From NCBI GenBank assembly GCA_028065135.1, contig JAPTWR010000182.1, forward strand, positions 1 through 5,380: 5,380 nucleotides of DNA. Direction: 5' to 3'. The notes under the pieces were generated by a model. The model saw only the letters and a list, made by a program, of their open reading frames with translations, was not told the DNA's origin and did no database searches. A program made the translations under genes and the position numbers. Positions 1 through 5,121 of the stretch are shown here, piece by piece. Every line of letters begins with the position of its first letter. Position 1 is the stretch's first letter. This DNA is from Acidithiobacillus sp. GTDB taxonomy: Bacteria > Pseudomonadota > Gammaproteobacteria > Acidithiobacillales > Acidithiobacillaceae.

Positions 1-1
1 G

Positions 2-121
2 GTTTTCGTACTTGGCGATTGCACCAGCGCGGGTGTTCAGAATGTGGAGGGTGTACTGTTCTGGGAAAGCCTCACCCGGGCGGCAGGGCTTCCACTGGGC
101 AAGCCTGCAGCTGAGAGATAA
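2..121 (+). CDS. Possible C-terminal end of an unidentified protein, partial at the left edge
   Basis: The frame starting at base 2 is open from the window edge to a TAA at 119-121 and gives 39 residues. They begin VFVLGDCTSAGVQNVEGV, continue with a hydrophobic/aromatic stretch (LFWESLTRAAGLP), and end in a polar tail. The hydrophobic strand followed by GDC loosely recalls the C-terminal GD motif of FAD-dependent pyridine-nucleotide oxidoreductases, but so short a fragment cannot establish that. A hairpin starts at the stop codon, which would suit a gene end. The opposite strand is also open here (about 145 down to 1) and has a somewhat higher GC3, so the coding strand is not certain. The function is unknown. 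Confidence 0.3.
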   Translation, partial: VFVLGDCTSAGVQNVEGVLFWESLTRAAGLPLGKPAAER

Positions 122-142
122 GCCCCCCTTTAGGGTAGGGCT
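121..142 (+). terminator. Hairpin at the end of the left-edge ORF, possible terminator
   Basis: AGCCC (121-125) pairs with GGGCT (138-142). Inside it CCC (126-128) pairs with GGG (133-135) around a TTTA loop, with a two-base TA bulge on the 3' side. The hairpin starts on the last base of the TAA stop. No T-run follows, so intrinsic termination is uncertain, and it could simply be a stable 3' structure. Confidence 0.35.
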
Positions 143-229
143 GGGCTAACGCACATTGCGACTCGCTTAACCCCAAAGGATGAAAGAGAATGGAGGAAGT
201 GATGAGATGGCGGATTGAGGTCGAGCAAG

Positions 230-313
230 TTTTTGGTGATTCCATCCCGAGTCTAACGTGACCCGCCAGGCCGACTCGTACTCCGGATTGCCTCCCTTGA
301 GAGCGCACATTAA
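230..313 (+). repeat. Diverged direct repeat, copy A
   Basis: Copy A starts with TTTTTGG and ends with GCACATTAA. It aligns with 418-502 over its whole length with one single-base indel near its left part. In the gap-free right part (256-313 against 445-502) I count 38 identities in 58 positions. Shared blocks include GTGAC, CGTAC, ATTG and TTGAG in the same order and spacing. The repeat is not part of any recognisable gene. Confidence 0.5.
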
Positions 314-360
314 TGGTCATCCTGCCTCTTGCTAGCACCCCGAATAAAGAAAGACAATCT

Positions 361-417
361 GATCGCGGCGCGATATCTGACTGATCGCGGCGCGATATCT
401 GACTGAGGTCGCGATAT
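361..417 (+). repeat. Tandem 22-bp repeat with 13-bp palindromic core (two full units and a degenerate third)
   Basis: Two identical 22-bp units lie head to tail at 361-382 and 383-404. Each contains the perfect odd-centred palindrome ATCGCGGCGCGAT (362-374 and 384-396) followed by ATCTGACT. A degenerate third unit (405-417) keeps only the half site TCGCGATAT and runs into a T-rich tract. The 22-bp period is about two helical turns, so the palindromes face the same side of the DNA. This is what clustered sites for a dimeric DNA-binding protein (operator, partition site or iteron-like site) look like. No adjacent gene tells which. Confidence 0.75.
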
Positions 418-502
418 TTTTTGGAGCTCTGACTCCGCACATTAGTGTGACACGGGCGACCAACCCGTACCCCAAATTGTTGCCTTTGAGCACCCACAGT
501 AA
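418..502 (+). repeat. Diverged direct repeat, copy B
   Basis: Copy B is the partner of 230-313, offset by 188-189 bases. It begins with TTTTTGG right after the tandem palindromic units, carries the conserved blocks GTGAC, CGTAC, ATTG and TTGAG, and ends with ACAGTAA. The low identity implies an old duplication, or two binding-site regions held under loose constraint. Confidence 0.5.
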
Positions 503-724
503 ACAGGCCGTTTTCCGTTTGGAATCCAGGCTGTTTTGGTCATCTGTCAGTTGTTGTATCTTCGCGCAGCACTTGATTTCGTCTTGAGATCGCATTGCCT
601 ATAACGTACCAACATGTATTTCCATGGGAGTAGGGGGGTTTTTTTCCACAACCAATGTCTTTCACAGTAAAAGGGCCGCCTGATGCTTGCCACAGACTGC
701 CGATTTCGGCACTGGCATTCGCCA

Positions 725-752
725 TCTCTCCCTTTGATGGTAATTGGAGAGA
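725..752 (+). repeat. Short inverted repeat overlapping a possible ribosome-binding site
   Basis: TCTCTCC (725-731) is perfectly complementary to GGAGAGA (746-752), with a 14-base loop. The right arm contains the only good Shine-Dalgarno-like sequence in front of the ATG at 760, so the stem would hide it in an RNA. It may be chance, since the downstream ORF is itself doubtful. Confidence 0.35.
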
Positions 753-759
753 CGTCGTA

Positions 760-933
760 ATGGAACTGCAATCCCTCTTTCGCCGGGTTATCAGCCTGGA
801 TGTTCATCAGGCTGTCAAACAGCATCCCGGATTGAACAGTTTCTGGGCGAAATCGGCAGCGTGGTTGACCAAAGTGATCGATTGCCTGTACCCAGTTTTA
901 CGACGTTGTATCAATGGGTTGCCATGCCTGTAG
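760..933 (+). CDS. Short doubtful ORF, possibly a transposase remnant
   Basis: This 57-codon ORF starts at an ATG eight to nine bases after GGAGAG. The first residues, MELQSLFRRVISLDVHQA, recall the N-terminus of IS110-family transposases, where an aspartate in a GLDVHQ/K-type motif starts the DEDD catalytic domain. The following 40 residues do not continue that similarity, and no downstream frame restores it. If the resemblance is real, only a scrap of such a transposase remains. The ORF could equally be non-coding, and the opposite strand is open over much of the same span. Confidence 0.2.
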   Translation: MELQSLFRRVISLDVHQAVKQHPGLNSFWAKSAAWLTKVIDCLYPVLRRCINGLPCL

Positions 934-1113
934 GCCAATGAATAGGTGTTCAATGTTCGGCGCTGATAGGCGATCAATTGATGATGCTGAATGAAAACTC
1001 CCTAAAACAACGCCAATGATCATCGGATGGCGAACCGCCCCGCGCAGTCCGTGGGTATACATGGAAAATATTGGTAAAATCAGAAACAAACCGAGTGGGC
1101 GCAAAGCAGACAT
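898..1113 (-). pseudogene. Possible remnant of an NnrU-like membrane protein
   Basis: The minus-strand frame is open from a stop at 1156-1158 down to a TGA/TAA-type stop at 898-900, about 71 residues from its first ATG (1111-1113). It has one hydrophobic segment (LGLFLILPIFSMY), then LRGAVRHPMIIGVVLGSFH, and near the end LFIGLQAWQPID. That order resembles the C-terminal half of NnrU-family integral membrane proteins, where a hydrophobic LPxF segment is followed by an RHP-type motif and a final G..AW..D stretch. No usable ribosome-binding site precedes the ATG, and the N-terminal membrane segments are missing. I treat it as a decayed fragment at best; the match is from memory of the family pattern. 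Confidence 0.3.
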
Positions 1114-1206
1114 TTCAGCTAAGGCAACAATTGATTTGCGCTTACGCCGGACGAGTTAATGTTGCTGAGTAGTTATGTCCATCTTTATTGCTGTTTATGT
1201 GAGCTA

Positions 1207-1485
1207 TTATAAATTGGACTTAAACAATTTTATCGTCATTGAATTCCATCGCCCACCTATTCTTATGTAAGCTTGTTTTGCTATCTTACAAGCATGTACT
1301 GTCATCGCTGGATTATGCTGCGCGCACCAGCTGAGTTGAGAATGTAGTGCTTCGGTATTTTTTGTTCTCGAAAACCAAGCTACGCTCTTATGCGGATATG
1401 GCGACTCATTAGATGTCACGCCAGAGCAACCTGATAAAAGCAATACAGCAAACATAAAAGCAGACGCGATATTGCGGTATGACAT
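1207..1485 (-). CDS. Small lipoprotein, EexN-like (entry-exclusion family)
   Basis: The gene encodes 92 residues. The N-terminus MSYRNIASAFMFAVLLLSGC has a short polar head, a hydrophobic core and an LSGC lipobox with the lipidated Cys at residue 20, so the product should be a membrane-anchored lipoprotein. The mature part has SVAWFSR at about 34-40, a helix ending in LSWC (Cys54) and a second Cys at 66 (HACKIAKQAY). This Trp/Phe motif with two spaced cysteines is typical of EexN-family lipoproteins, which let a cell carrying a conjugative plasmid resist entry of the same plasmid type. An ATG at 1503 is in frame, but the 1485 start has GAGGTG seven to nine bases upstream and gives a normal signal peptide. 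The gene is visibly more AT-rich than the primase and IS genes. No other transfer gene is visible, so it is isolated here. The family call is probable, not certain. Confidence 0.6.
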   Translation of the reverse strand: MSYRNIASAFMFAVLLLSGCSGVTSNESPYPHKSVAWFSRTKNTEALHSQLSWCAQHNPAMTVHACKIAKQAYIRIGGRWNSMTIKLFKSNL

Positions 1486-1492
1486 TGCGACG

Positions 1493-1498
1493 CACCTC
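1493..1498 (-). promoter_or_regulatory. Ribosome-binding site fixing the lipoprotein start
   Basis: On the minus strand GAGGTG lies seven bases before the ATG at 1485-1483. The alternative in-frame ATG at 1503 has only a G-run three bases upstream and would place this site inside the coding region. Confidence 0.55.
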
Positions 1499-1649
1499 AT
1501 CATGATCCCCGTCTCAGTCTATGGACAACATACGATATAGTTAGTTCCCGTGTACTTGAGCGTGTCATAGACAAAGTATTTGGCCCAAAAAAGAGGTCAT
1601 GAAAGAAAGCGATCAGGCGCCGGAAGGCCGCTGCCCTCATTCCAGCCAC

Positions 1650-1663
1650 GTAACTATTCACCA
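1650..1663 (+). repeat. Left terminal inverted repeat of the IS66 element
   Basis: GTAACTATTCACCA matches the inverted right end at 13 of 14 positions, the difference being A versus G at position 7. After a short unmatched stretch, TCAC recurs at the equivalent place of both ends. The GTAA start is usual for IS66-family ends. Confidence 0.9.
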
Positions 1664-1672
1664 GGGGTACAG

Positions 1673-3067
1673 TCACCCCATGGTGGGCTGTGGGGTTTCC
1701 CCCTGAAAGGATTGGACCAAGGCGTGCAGCAGGTTGGCGCCCTGCTTGCGTAAGGTTTCCAGGTAGGATCGGATCGTGCAGAAGGCGGCTGCGCCATCAA
1801 AGGTTCGGAAACAGCCGGAGATCTTCTGTTTGACCTTGGGCATTCGCACCGCCTGTTCTGCGATGTTGTTGGTGAAGGGCACCTCCGGATCCGAGAGAAA
1901 ACGCAGGACTTCCTCGCGATATTCACGCAGGCGCCGCAACAGATTGGTCGGTGTGGATTGCTTCCGATGTGCTGTGCCATCTTTACGCTTCTTGATCGGG
2001 TGGATCGTATCGCCTTTGGCCAGTATCGCGGTGTAGTCCGCATTGATTTGAGCCATCCGGTCATCGCTGAGTGGTCCATCGGCCACATCCCGGTTGGCGG
2101 CAACGAGCAGGTCGATCATGTTCTTCGCCCAGCGCTGGCCGTACTGTTCGTGGACCAGCGTCAGCTCCCGCAGGTGATGCGCATTGCACAGGCCATGGCG
2201 GCAGTCATATTTCCGGTAGGGCGCCCAGCCATCATGGATGGCGGTCCCCTGGAATCCCGGCAGAATGCCGAAAGCGTCAAAAGCCTCCTGGCCACGGCGG
2301 GCATGTATGCCCACCCAGGTCATGGTTTGTGTTGCTGCCGCGTGCAGCCAGTGGAGTTTGCCCGCGACGCGCATGCCGGTTTCATCGAAGTGGGCCACAC
2401 GGGCGTCCCGGACGGTATTCGCAATGCGCGCGACGGTAGGAGCCAGGTTGGCGGCTGCGGTGTGAATCATCCTGACCACGGCACCCGGCGACAGGGCAAC
2501 CCCGCAGGTATCCCGCATGATTCGGGTGGTGCGCAGGATTGGCAGCATGTGGTGCTGGGTGAGATAGACGACAGCGGCTTGTACGCGTGGACCATACTGT
2601 GCGGTGGCGGTAACGCCTTCCAGAAAGTCGCTCCGGTGCACCTTGCCGCAGGCGCAGCGGGCTTCCAGAACGCGATGTTCGGTCACCTCAACCTGCTGCG
2701 GCGGGAGGTCAAAAACCTGACGTGCTTCTGCTATATGAGCTTCGTCCAAAGCGCTGCCACAGGCATCACAGGTGGCAGGCAAAGGATGGGTGATCACCTG
2801 ATCCGGTTCGGCGACGCGCTCCAGCGCTGAGCCCTTGTGGCCTTTCTGCCCGCCCTTGGGGTGCTGTCCCGCCTGCCGCAGTGATTTGGGGGCGGGCTTG
2901 CGCAGGCCATCCGAGGAGGGCGGTTTGCTGGAGTTGTGACTGTCTTTAGCTAGGCGGACTTCGAGTGCGGTAATGCGTGACTTCAACTCCGCGATCTCCG
3001 CGAGAAGGAATCGGATCAGATCATCCTTGGCGGCGTGATCCATCGCACTCAGGTCAGGCTGCTCCAT
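1673..3067 (-). CDS. tnpC: IS66-family transposase (TnpC type)
   Basis: This 464-residue DDE transposase cuts and joins DNA at the element's ends. Residues 13-40 form a leucine-zipper-like helix. Next come a conserved basic/SKPPSSDG segment (about 43-60) and a GGQKGHKG motif. A zinc-finger region follows with Cys100, Cys103, Cys138 and Cys140. The catalytic domain has Asp228 (HFDETG), Asp279 (IHDGWAPY) and Glu404 (NNIAEQAVRM), with the family signature CNAHHLREL at 294-302. The C-terminal TIRSYLETLRKQG segment is the usual IS66 C-domain. The triad is intact and the length normal for the family. The start is supported by AAGGA four bases before the ATG. A TAAAAT (minus strand, 3098-3103) in the leader could be a -10 box, but no good -35 accompanies it, so expression is probably weak. 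Confidence 0.95.
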   Translation of the reverse strand: MEQPDLSAMDHAAKDDLIRFLLAEIAELKSRITALEVRLAKDSHNSSKPPSSDGLRKPAPKSLRQAGQHPKGGQKGHKGSALERVAEPDQVITHPLPATCDACGSALDEAHIAEARQVFDLPPQQVEVTEHRVLEARCACGKVHRSDFLEGVTATAQYGPRVQAAVVYLTQHHMLPILRTTRIMRDTCGVALSPGAVVRMIHTAAANLAPTVARIANTVRDARVAHFDETGMRVAGKLHWLHAAATQTMTWVGIHARRGQEAFDAFGILPGFQGTAIHDGWAPYRKYDCRHGLCNAHHLRELTLVHEQYGQRWAKNMIDLLVAANRDVADGPLSDDRMAQINADYTAILAKGDTIHPIKKRKDGTAHRKQSTPTNLLRRLREYREEVLRFLSDPEVPFTNNIAEQAVRMPKVKQKISGCFRTFDGAAAFCTIRSYLETLRKQGANLLHALVQSFQGETPQPTMG

Positions 3068-3130
3068 GTCGTCCTTGTGGATTGATAACTTGCGGTAATT
3101 TTACATCAAAACGAAACGTGAAGCACGGGG

Positions 3131-3144
3131 TGGTGAACAGTTAC
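3131..3144 (-). repeat. Right terminal inverted repeat of the IS66 element
   Basis: On the minus strand the end reads GTAACTGTTCACCA, 13/14 identical to the left end. Its outermost bases also provide the TAA (3141-3143) that closes the reading frame of the neighbouring truncated gene. Confidence 0.9.
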
Positions 3145-3449
3145 ATTGTAAGTAGGATGCCCTGATAGCAGCGGGCCAATGACTCGGCCTTCAATTCGAT
3201 TATTTTAAGCCATGCCTCAGCGGGAAAGGCATGTGTTGTCTCATCGCCAGATGCCGTGAAGTCCACTTTTGCGCCAATCACCGGCGGAATATCGTGATGC
3301 CAAGTTTTCTCTGTGAAATTGTACTTTTTCCCACTGCTACTAAGCGTCCCAACCGCGCCATCCCATGTGAATACTGTCCCGTAAAGAAAGTCATACCCGC
3401 CCCTAAGTTTGTCAGCTTGCTTTGACATCATGGATTTCATCATAGACAT
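3141..3449 (-). CDS. Small protein with OB/cold-shock-like core, 3' end truncated by the IS66 element
   Basis: The frame gives 102 residues. A Met/Lys-rich head (1-15) precedes a core, about residues 22-66, of alternating beta-type segments: YGTVFTWDGAVGTLSS, KKYNFTEKTW, IGAKVDFTA. The order G-V-x-W/F...G.G followed by F-x and IG.KVDF loosely resembles a cold-shock/OB nucleic-acid-binding fold. After that comes a helical tail (80-97). The stop TAA lies inside the IS66 right repeat and the last codon ATG uses one IS base, so the native C-terminus has been lost or altered. The start is supported by AGGAGGG eight bases upstream. The gene lies 33 bases after the primase stop on the same strand, so it is probably the last gene of that operon. 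No specific family is recognised. Confidence 0.7.
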   Translation of the reverse strand: MSMMKSMMSKQADKLRGGYDFLYGTVFTWDGAVGTLSSSGKKYNFTEKTWHHDIPPVIGAKVDFTASGDETTHAFPAEAWLKIIELKAESLARCYQGILLTM

Positions 3450-3457
3450 AACGCAGG

Positions 3458-3464
3458 CCCTCCT
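3458..3464 (-). promoter_or_regulatory. Strong ribosome-binding site of the OB-like gene
   Basis: The minus strand reads AGGAGGG, eight bases before the ATG at 3449. Several in-frame ATGs follow (codons 3, 4, 7, 8), and this spacing favours the first. Confidence 0.65.
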
Positions 3465-3482
3465 AACCTGGCTGAAAGATAA

Positions 3483-4658
3483 TCACGTCTTCCGAAACTT
3501 TACAACCGTCGCCGACTCGCTGGGAAATGCCGCATTCACCGCCTCTGCAGCCTTCTTCTGGTGATGCAGGAGTACGTCGTTCCAGTCCGCATTGGGCTTA
3601 CCGAGCACCTTCGGCGGATAGCGGATCTCCACCTGCATATGCGGACGCTCGATAGCCAGACGGTCGCGCAAGCATTCGGCACCGTGCCGGCCTGCTGGAT
3701 CGGGGTCCGCAAAAATATAGAGATGCCGGACACCCACAGGCGGGGCGTAATGAATGAGCTTGCCGGAGTCGATGGCGCTATGGACGGGCACATCATTGAG
3801 CATGGCCGCCGCAACAGCACTTTCTATGCCCTCCGCAACGCCCAGCTTCTCTCCGTGCGGTGCGTAGAGCGGGATATGGTAAGGTACATCGTCCATGGGC
3901 GTCATGAGCTTTCTGGAGGGAAGGAAAAGGGATTTGGAAGCGTTGGGGTCTGGGTCTGGTAGCTCCACCTTGCGACCATCCGGGGTGATCCAGGTACGGT
4001 GCAACGTAACGACTTGCCCGGACGCCGACTTGCAGACTCCGATGAGGGCGGGGAAGGTGCCCAGAGTCTGAAACTTGGCATCTTTGGATGGACGGTAATA
4101 GTAGGGGAGCCCCGGGTGAGCCATGAGGTTCTCCGCACCCGCGATAAATCGCTCCAGCAGGCCTCGATGTTGCAGATAGCTCCATACGGGCAGAACGTGC
4201 TTGAGGGGAACGCACTGACCAAGAATGAGGTTCACCGCCTTGCGCGCCCGCTCTTTCTTCTCGGCATCCTGATCCTCTTCCTGGATGGCGCGCGCCAGTT
4301 GAACGCGGCGGCGCTCCAGCAGATCATTCCGGGTAGGCATCAGCGGCGTTGCGTCGCGGTCCACCCCGAGCACATCGGCAACCCGGCGAGCCGCCTCCAT
4401 AAATCGCCAGCCTTTCGCATGCTCCAACAGTTTGAACCCATCGCCGACCACAGGGTCGCCTCCACCATTGGAGCAGATAAAAGTGCCACGACCGCCTTTG
4501 TCGTCGAAACGGAAGCGATCTTTACCGCCGCACCCTGGGCATGCACCATGTTTATGGGACATGGCCGGCACTTCCACCCCGAGCTGAACCAGGATTTCGC
4601 GCCAGTGCCCGCGCGCATATTCTTTGGTGTCGTCAACCCATGTATGTGTCGCTGCCAT
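3483..4658 (-). CDS. Primase-like protein with zinc ribbon and Toprim domain (P4-alpha type, no helicase part)
   Basis: The gene encodes 391 residues. The N-terminal zinc-ribbon region has CPGCGGKDRFRFDDKGGRGTF (Cys40, Cys43) and then Cys62, the standard layout of phage P4-alpha/plasmid primases. The position expected for the fourth ligand is Gly65. A charged helical linker (about 110-145) leads to a Toprim domain with VAEGIESAVAA (Glu276) and FADPDPAG (Asp318, Asp320), followed by NADWNDVL (356-363). Such proteins make RNA primers for replication of plasmids, phages and integrative elements. P4-alpha-like proteins usually continue into a helicase domain; this one stops after Toprim, so a separate helicase would be needed. 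A longer in-frame ORF reaches 4799, but the 4658 ATG has GGAGG five bases upstream and the extension would overlap the upstream gene in another frame. It sits 13 bases after that gene. Confidence 0.88.
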   Translation of the reverse strand: MAATHTWVDDTKEYARGHWREILVQLGVEVPAMSHKHGACPGCGGKDRFRFDDKGGRGTFICSNGGGDPVVGDGFKLLEHAKGWRFMEAARRVADVLGVDRDATPLMPTRNDLLERRRVQLARAIQEEDQDAEKKERARKAVNLILGQCVPLKHVLPVWSYLQHRGLLERFIAGAENLMAHPGLPYYYRPSKDAKFQTLGTFPALIGVCKSASGQVVTLHRTWITPDGRKVELPDPDPNASKSLFLPSRKLMTPMDDVPYHIPLYAPHGEKLGVAEGIESAVAAAMLNDVPVHSAIDSGKLIHYAPPVGVRHLYIFADPDPAGRHGAECLRDRLAIERPHMQVEIRYPPKVLGKPNADWNDVLLHHQKKAAEAVNAAFPSESATVVKFRKT

Positions 4659-4663
4659 GCCAA

Positions 4664-4668
4664 CCTCC
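4664..4668 (-). promoter_or_regulatory. Ribosome-binding site that decides the primase start
   Basis: The minus strand reads GGAGG five bases before ATG 4658-4656. It lies in the 13-base gap after the stop (TAG, 4672-4674) of the preceding gene. No comparable site supports the upstream in-frame ATG at 4799. Confidence 0.8.
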
Positions 4669-4671
4669 GTT

Positions 4672-5121
4672 CTATCGGTCTGCCTGATGTCTCTCCAGAA
4701 TAGCCGCCCCGCGCGCCATCCATTGTCGGCCTTCCTCAAGCCATTCCGCGACTTCCCAGAGCGTTTTTTGGTCTTCCGGCGCAGGGTCGCGCTCTGCAAG
4801 AGGTTCCTTGCGGATGGCGAAAGTCCTTTTTATTGGGGCAGAGGGAACCGCTGTGGTCGTCGTGGCCGCATCATCGAGTGTGGCCAGCCTTTGCCATGTG
4901 TGGGGATGGATGCCTGGTGCAATCATCCCCTCTTGTTTGAGCTTTCCCAGCAAAATGCCGTGCTCCAGCCTGCTGAGGTCGGGGAAGTGGGTAGACACGC
5001 ACTCATAAATTTCGTGGGTGGATAGTTCTGATTTTCCGTCAAAGGCGTGAAGGATGGCCTGTGCTTGCGGAGGTGTCACGTTCCTCACAATAGCATCCTG
5101 ACGCTGGGTGTCGTGATCCAT
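4672..5121 (-). CDS. Conserved-looking hypothetical protein, possible winged-helix N-terminus
   Basis: The gene encodes 149 residues and I recognise no family. Residues about 15-80 read as helix (TPPQAQAILHAF), helix (THEIYECVSTHF), helix (SRLEHGILLGKLKQEGMI), then a short extended part (APGIHPHTWQRL). That is the outline of a winged helix-turn-helix, so DNA binding is possible. Residues 83-115 are low-complexity (TTTT, Pro, charged) and look like a linker. A C-terminal amphipathic helix (119-147, WEVAEWLEEGRQWM) may mediate association. There is no signal peptide or membrane segment. The ATG overlaps the stop of the preceding gene as TGATG, and GAAGGAG lies six bases upstream, indicating translational coupling. 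Lying just ahead of a primase, it may be a replication accessory or regulator; that is inference from context only. Confidence 0.8.
   Translation of the reverse strand: MDHDTQRQDAIVRNVTPPQAQAILHAFDGKSELSTHEIYECVSTHFPDLSRLEHGILLGKLKQEGMIAPGIHPHTWQRLATLDDAATTTTAVPSAPIKRTFAIRKEPLAERDPAPEDQKTLWEVAEWLEEGRQWMARGAAILERHQADR

Larger units (their letters stand above)
122..1206. other. Gene-poor stretch with repeats and possible gene remnants
   Basis: No ORF here has convincing protein character together with a good start. The open frames are short, overlap on both strands, and partly translate the repeats. Visible structure comprises a diverged direct repeat (230-313 and 418-502), two tandem palindromic 22-bp units (361-404), and a G6T7 run at 633-645. 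There are also a 7-bp inverted repeat in front of a short ORF at 760 and a possible decayed membrane-protein fragment (898-1113). CGCACATT occurs three times (150-157, 304-311, 436-443), always near or within the diverged repeats. I read the stretch as decayed mobile DNA or a cis-acting region. Confidence 0.5.
1650..3144 (-). mobile_element. IS66-family insertion sequence, single-ORF type, complete
   Basis: The element is 1495 bp long and bounded by 14-bp terminal inverted repeats, with one transposase gene filling almost all of it. Classical IS66 elements carry tnpA, tnpB and tnpC; here only the tnpC-type gene is present, as in the ISBst12 subgroup. The transposase stop lies nine bases inside the left repeat, and about 63 bases of leader separate the right repeat from its start. 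The family normally makes 8-bp target duplications, but the 8 bases outside each end are CCAGCCAC and ATTGTAAG, so none is present. The element has truncated the gene to its right. With intact ends and an intact ORF it may still be active. Confidence 0.9.

Noticed and set aside
361..417. CRISPR array
   Set aside because: The units are directly adjacent without unique spacers and number only two, so this is a tandem palindromic repeat and not a CRISPR.
122..502. Integron attC-like sites (GTCTAAC at 251-257, GCTTAAC nearby)
   Set aside because: The matching GTTRRRY partner and hairpin architecture are missing, so the short core matches are probably chance.
72..595. Two overlapping minus-strand ORFs translating the repeat region
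   Set aside because: Their sequence (for example repeated GVRVG and ISRRDQ segments) simply reflects the DNA repeats; starts lack ribosome-binding sites and frames overlap each other.
1500..1640. Short minus-strand frame between the IS66 left end and the lipoprotein gene (begins MRAAAFRRLIAFFHDLFF)
   Set aside because: It has under 50 residues, no clear ribosome-binding site, is open partly by chance into the IS, and shows no family resemblance. It might be the displaced 3' end of an interrupted gene but cannot be shown.
1958..2830. 290-residue plus-strand ORF inside the IS66 element
   Set aside because: It lies fully antisense to the well-recognised transposase and has no domain character; it is a GC-rich shadow frame.
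3999..4703. 234-residue plus-strand ORF antisense to the primase
   Set aside because: It is a shadow of the primase gene whose motifs are intact on the minus strand; no protein family is suggested.
4659..4799. N-terminal extension of the primase ORF to an ATG at 4799
   Set aside because: It overlaps the upstream gene in another frame, is basic and unlike primase N-termini, and has no good ribosome-binding site. The 4658 start does.
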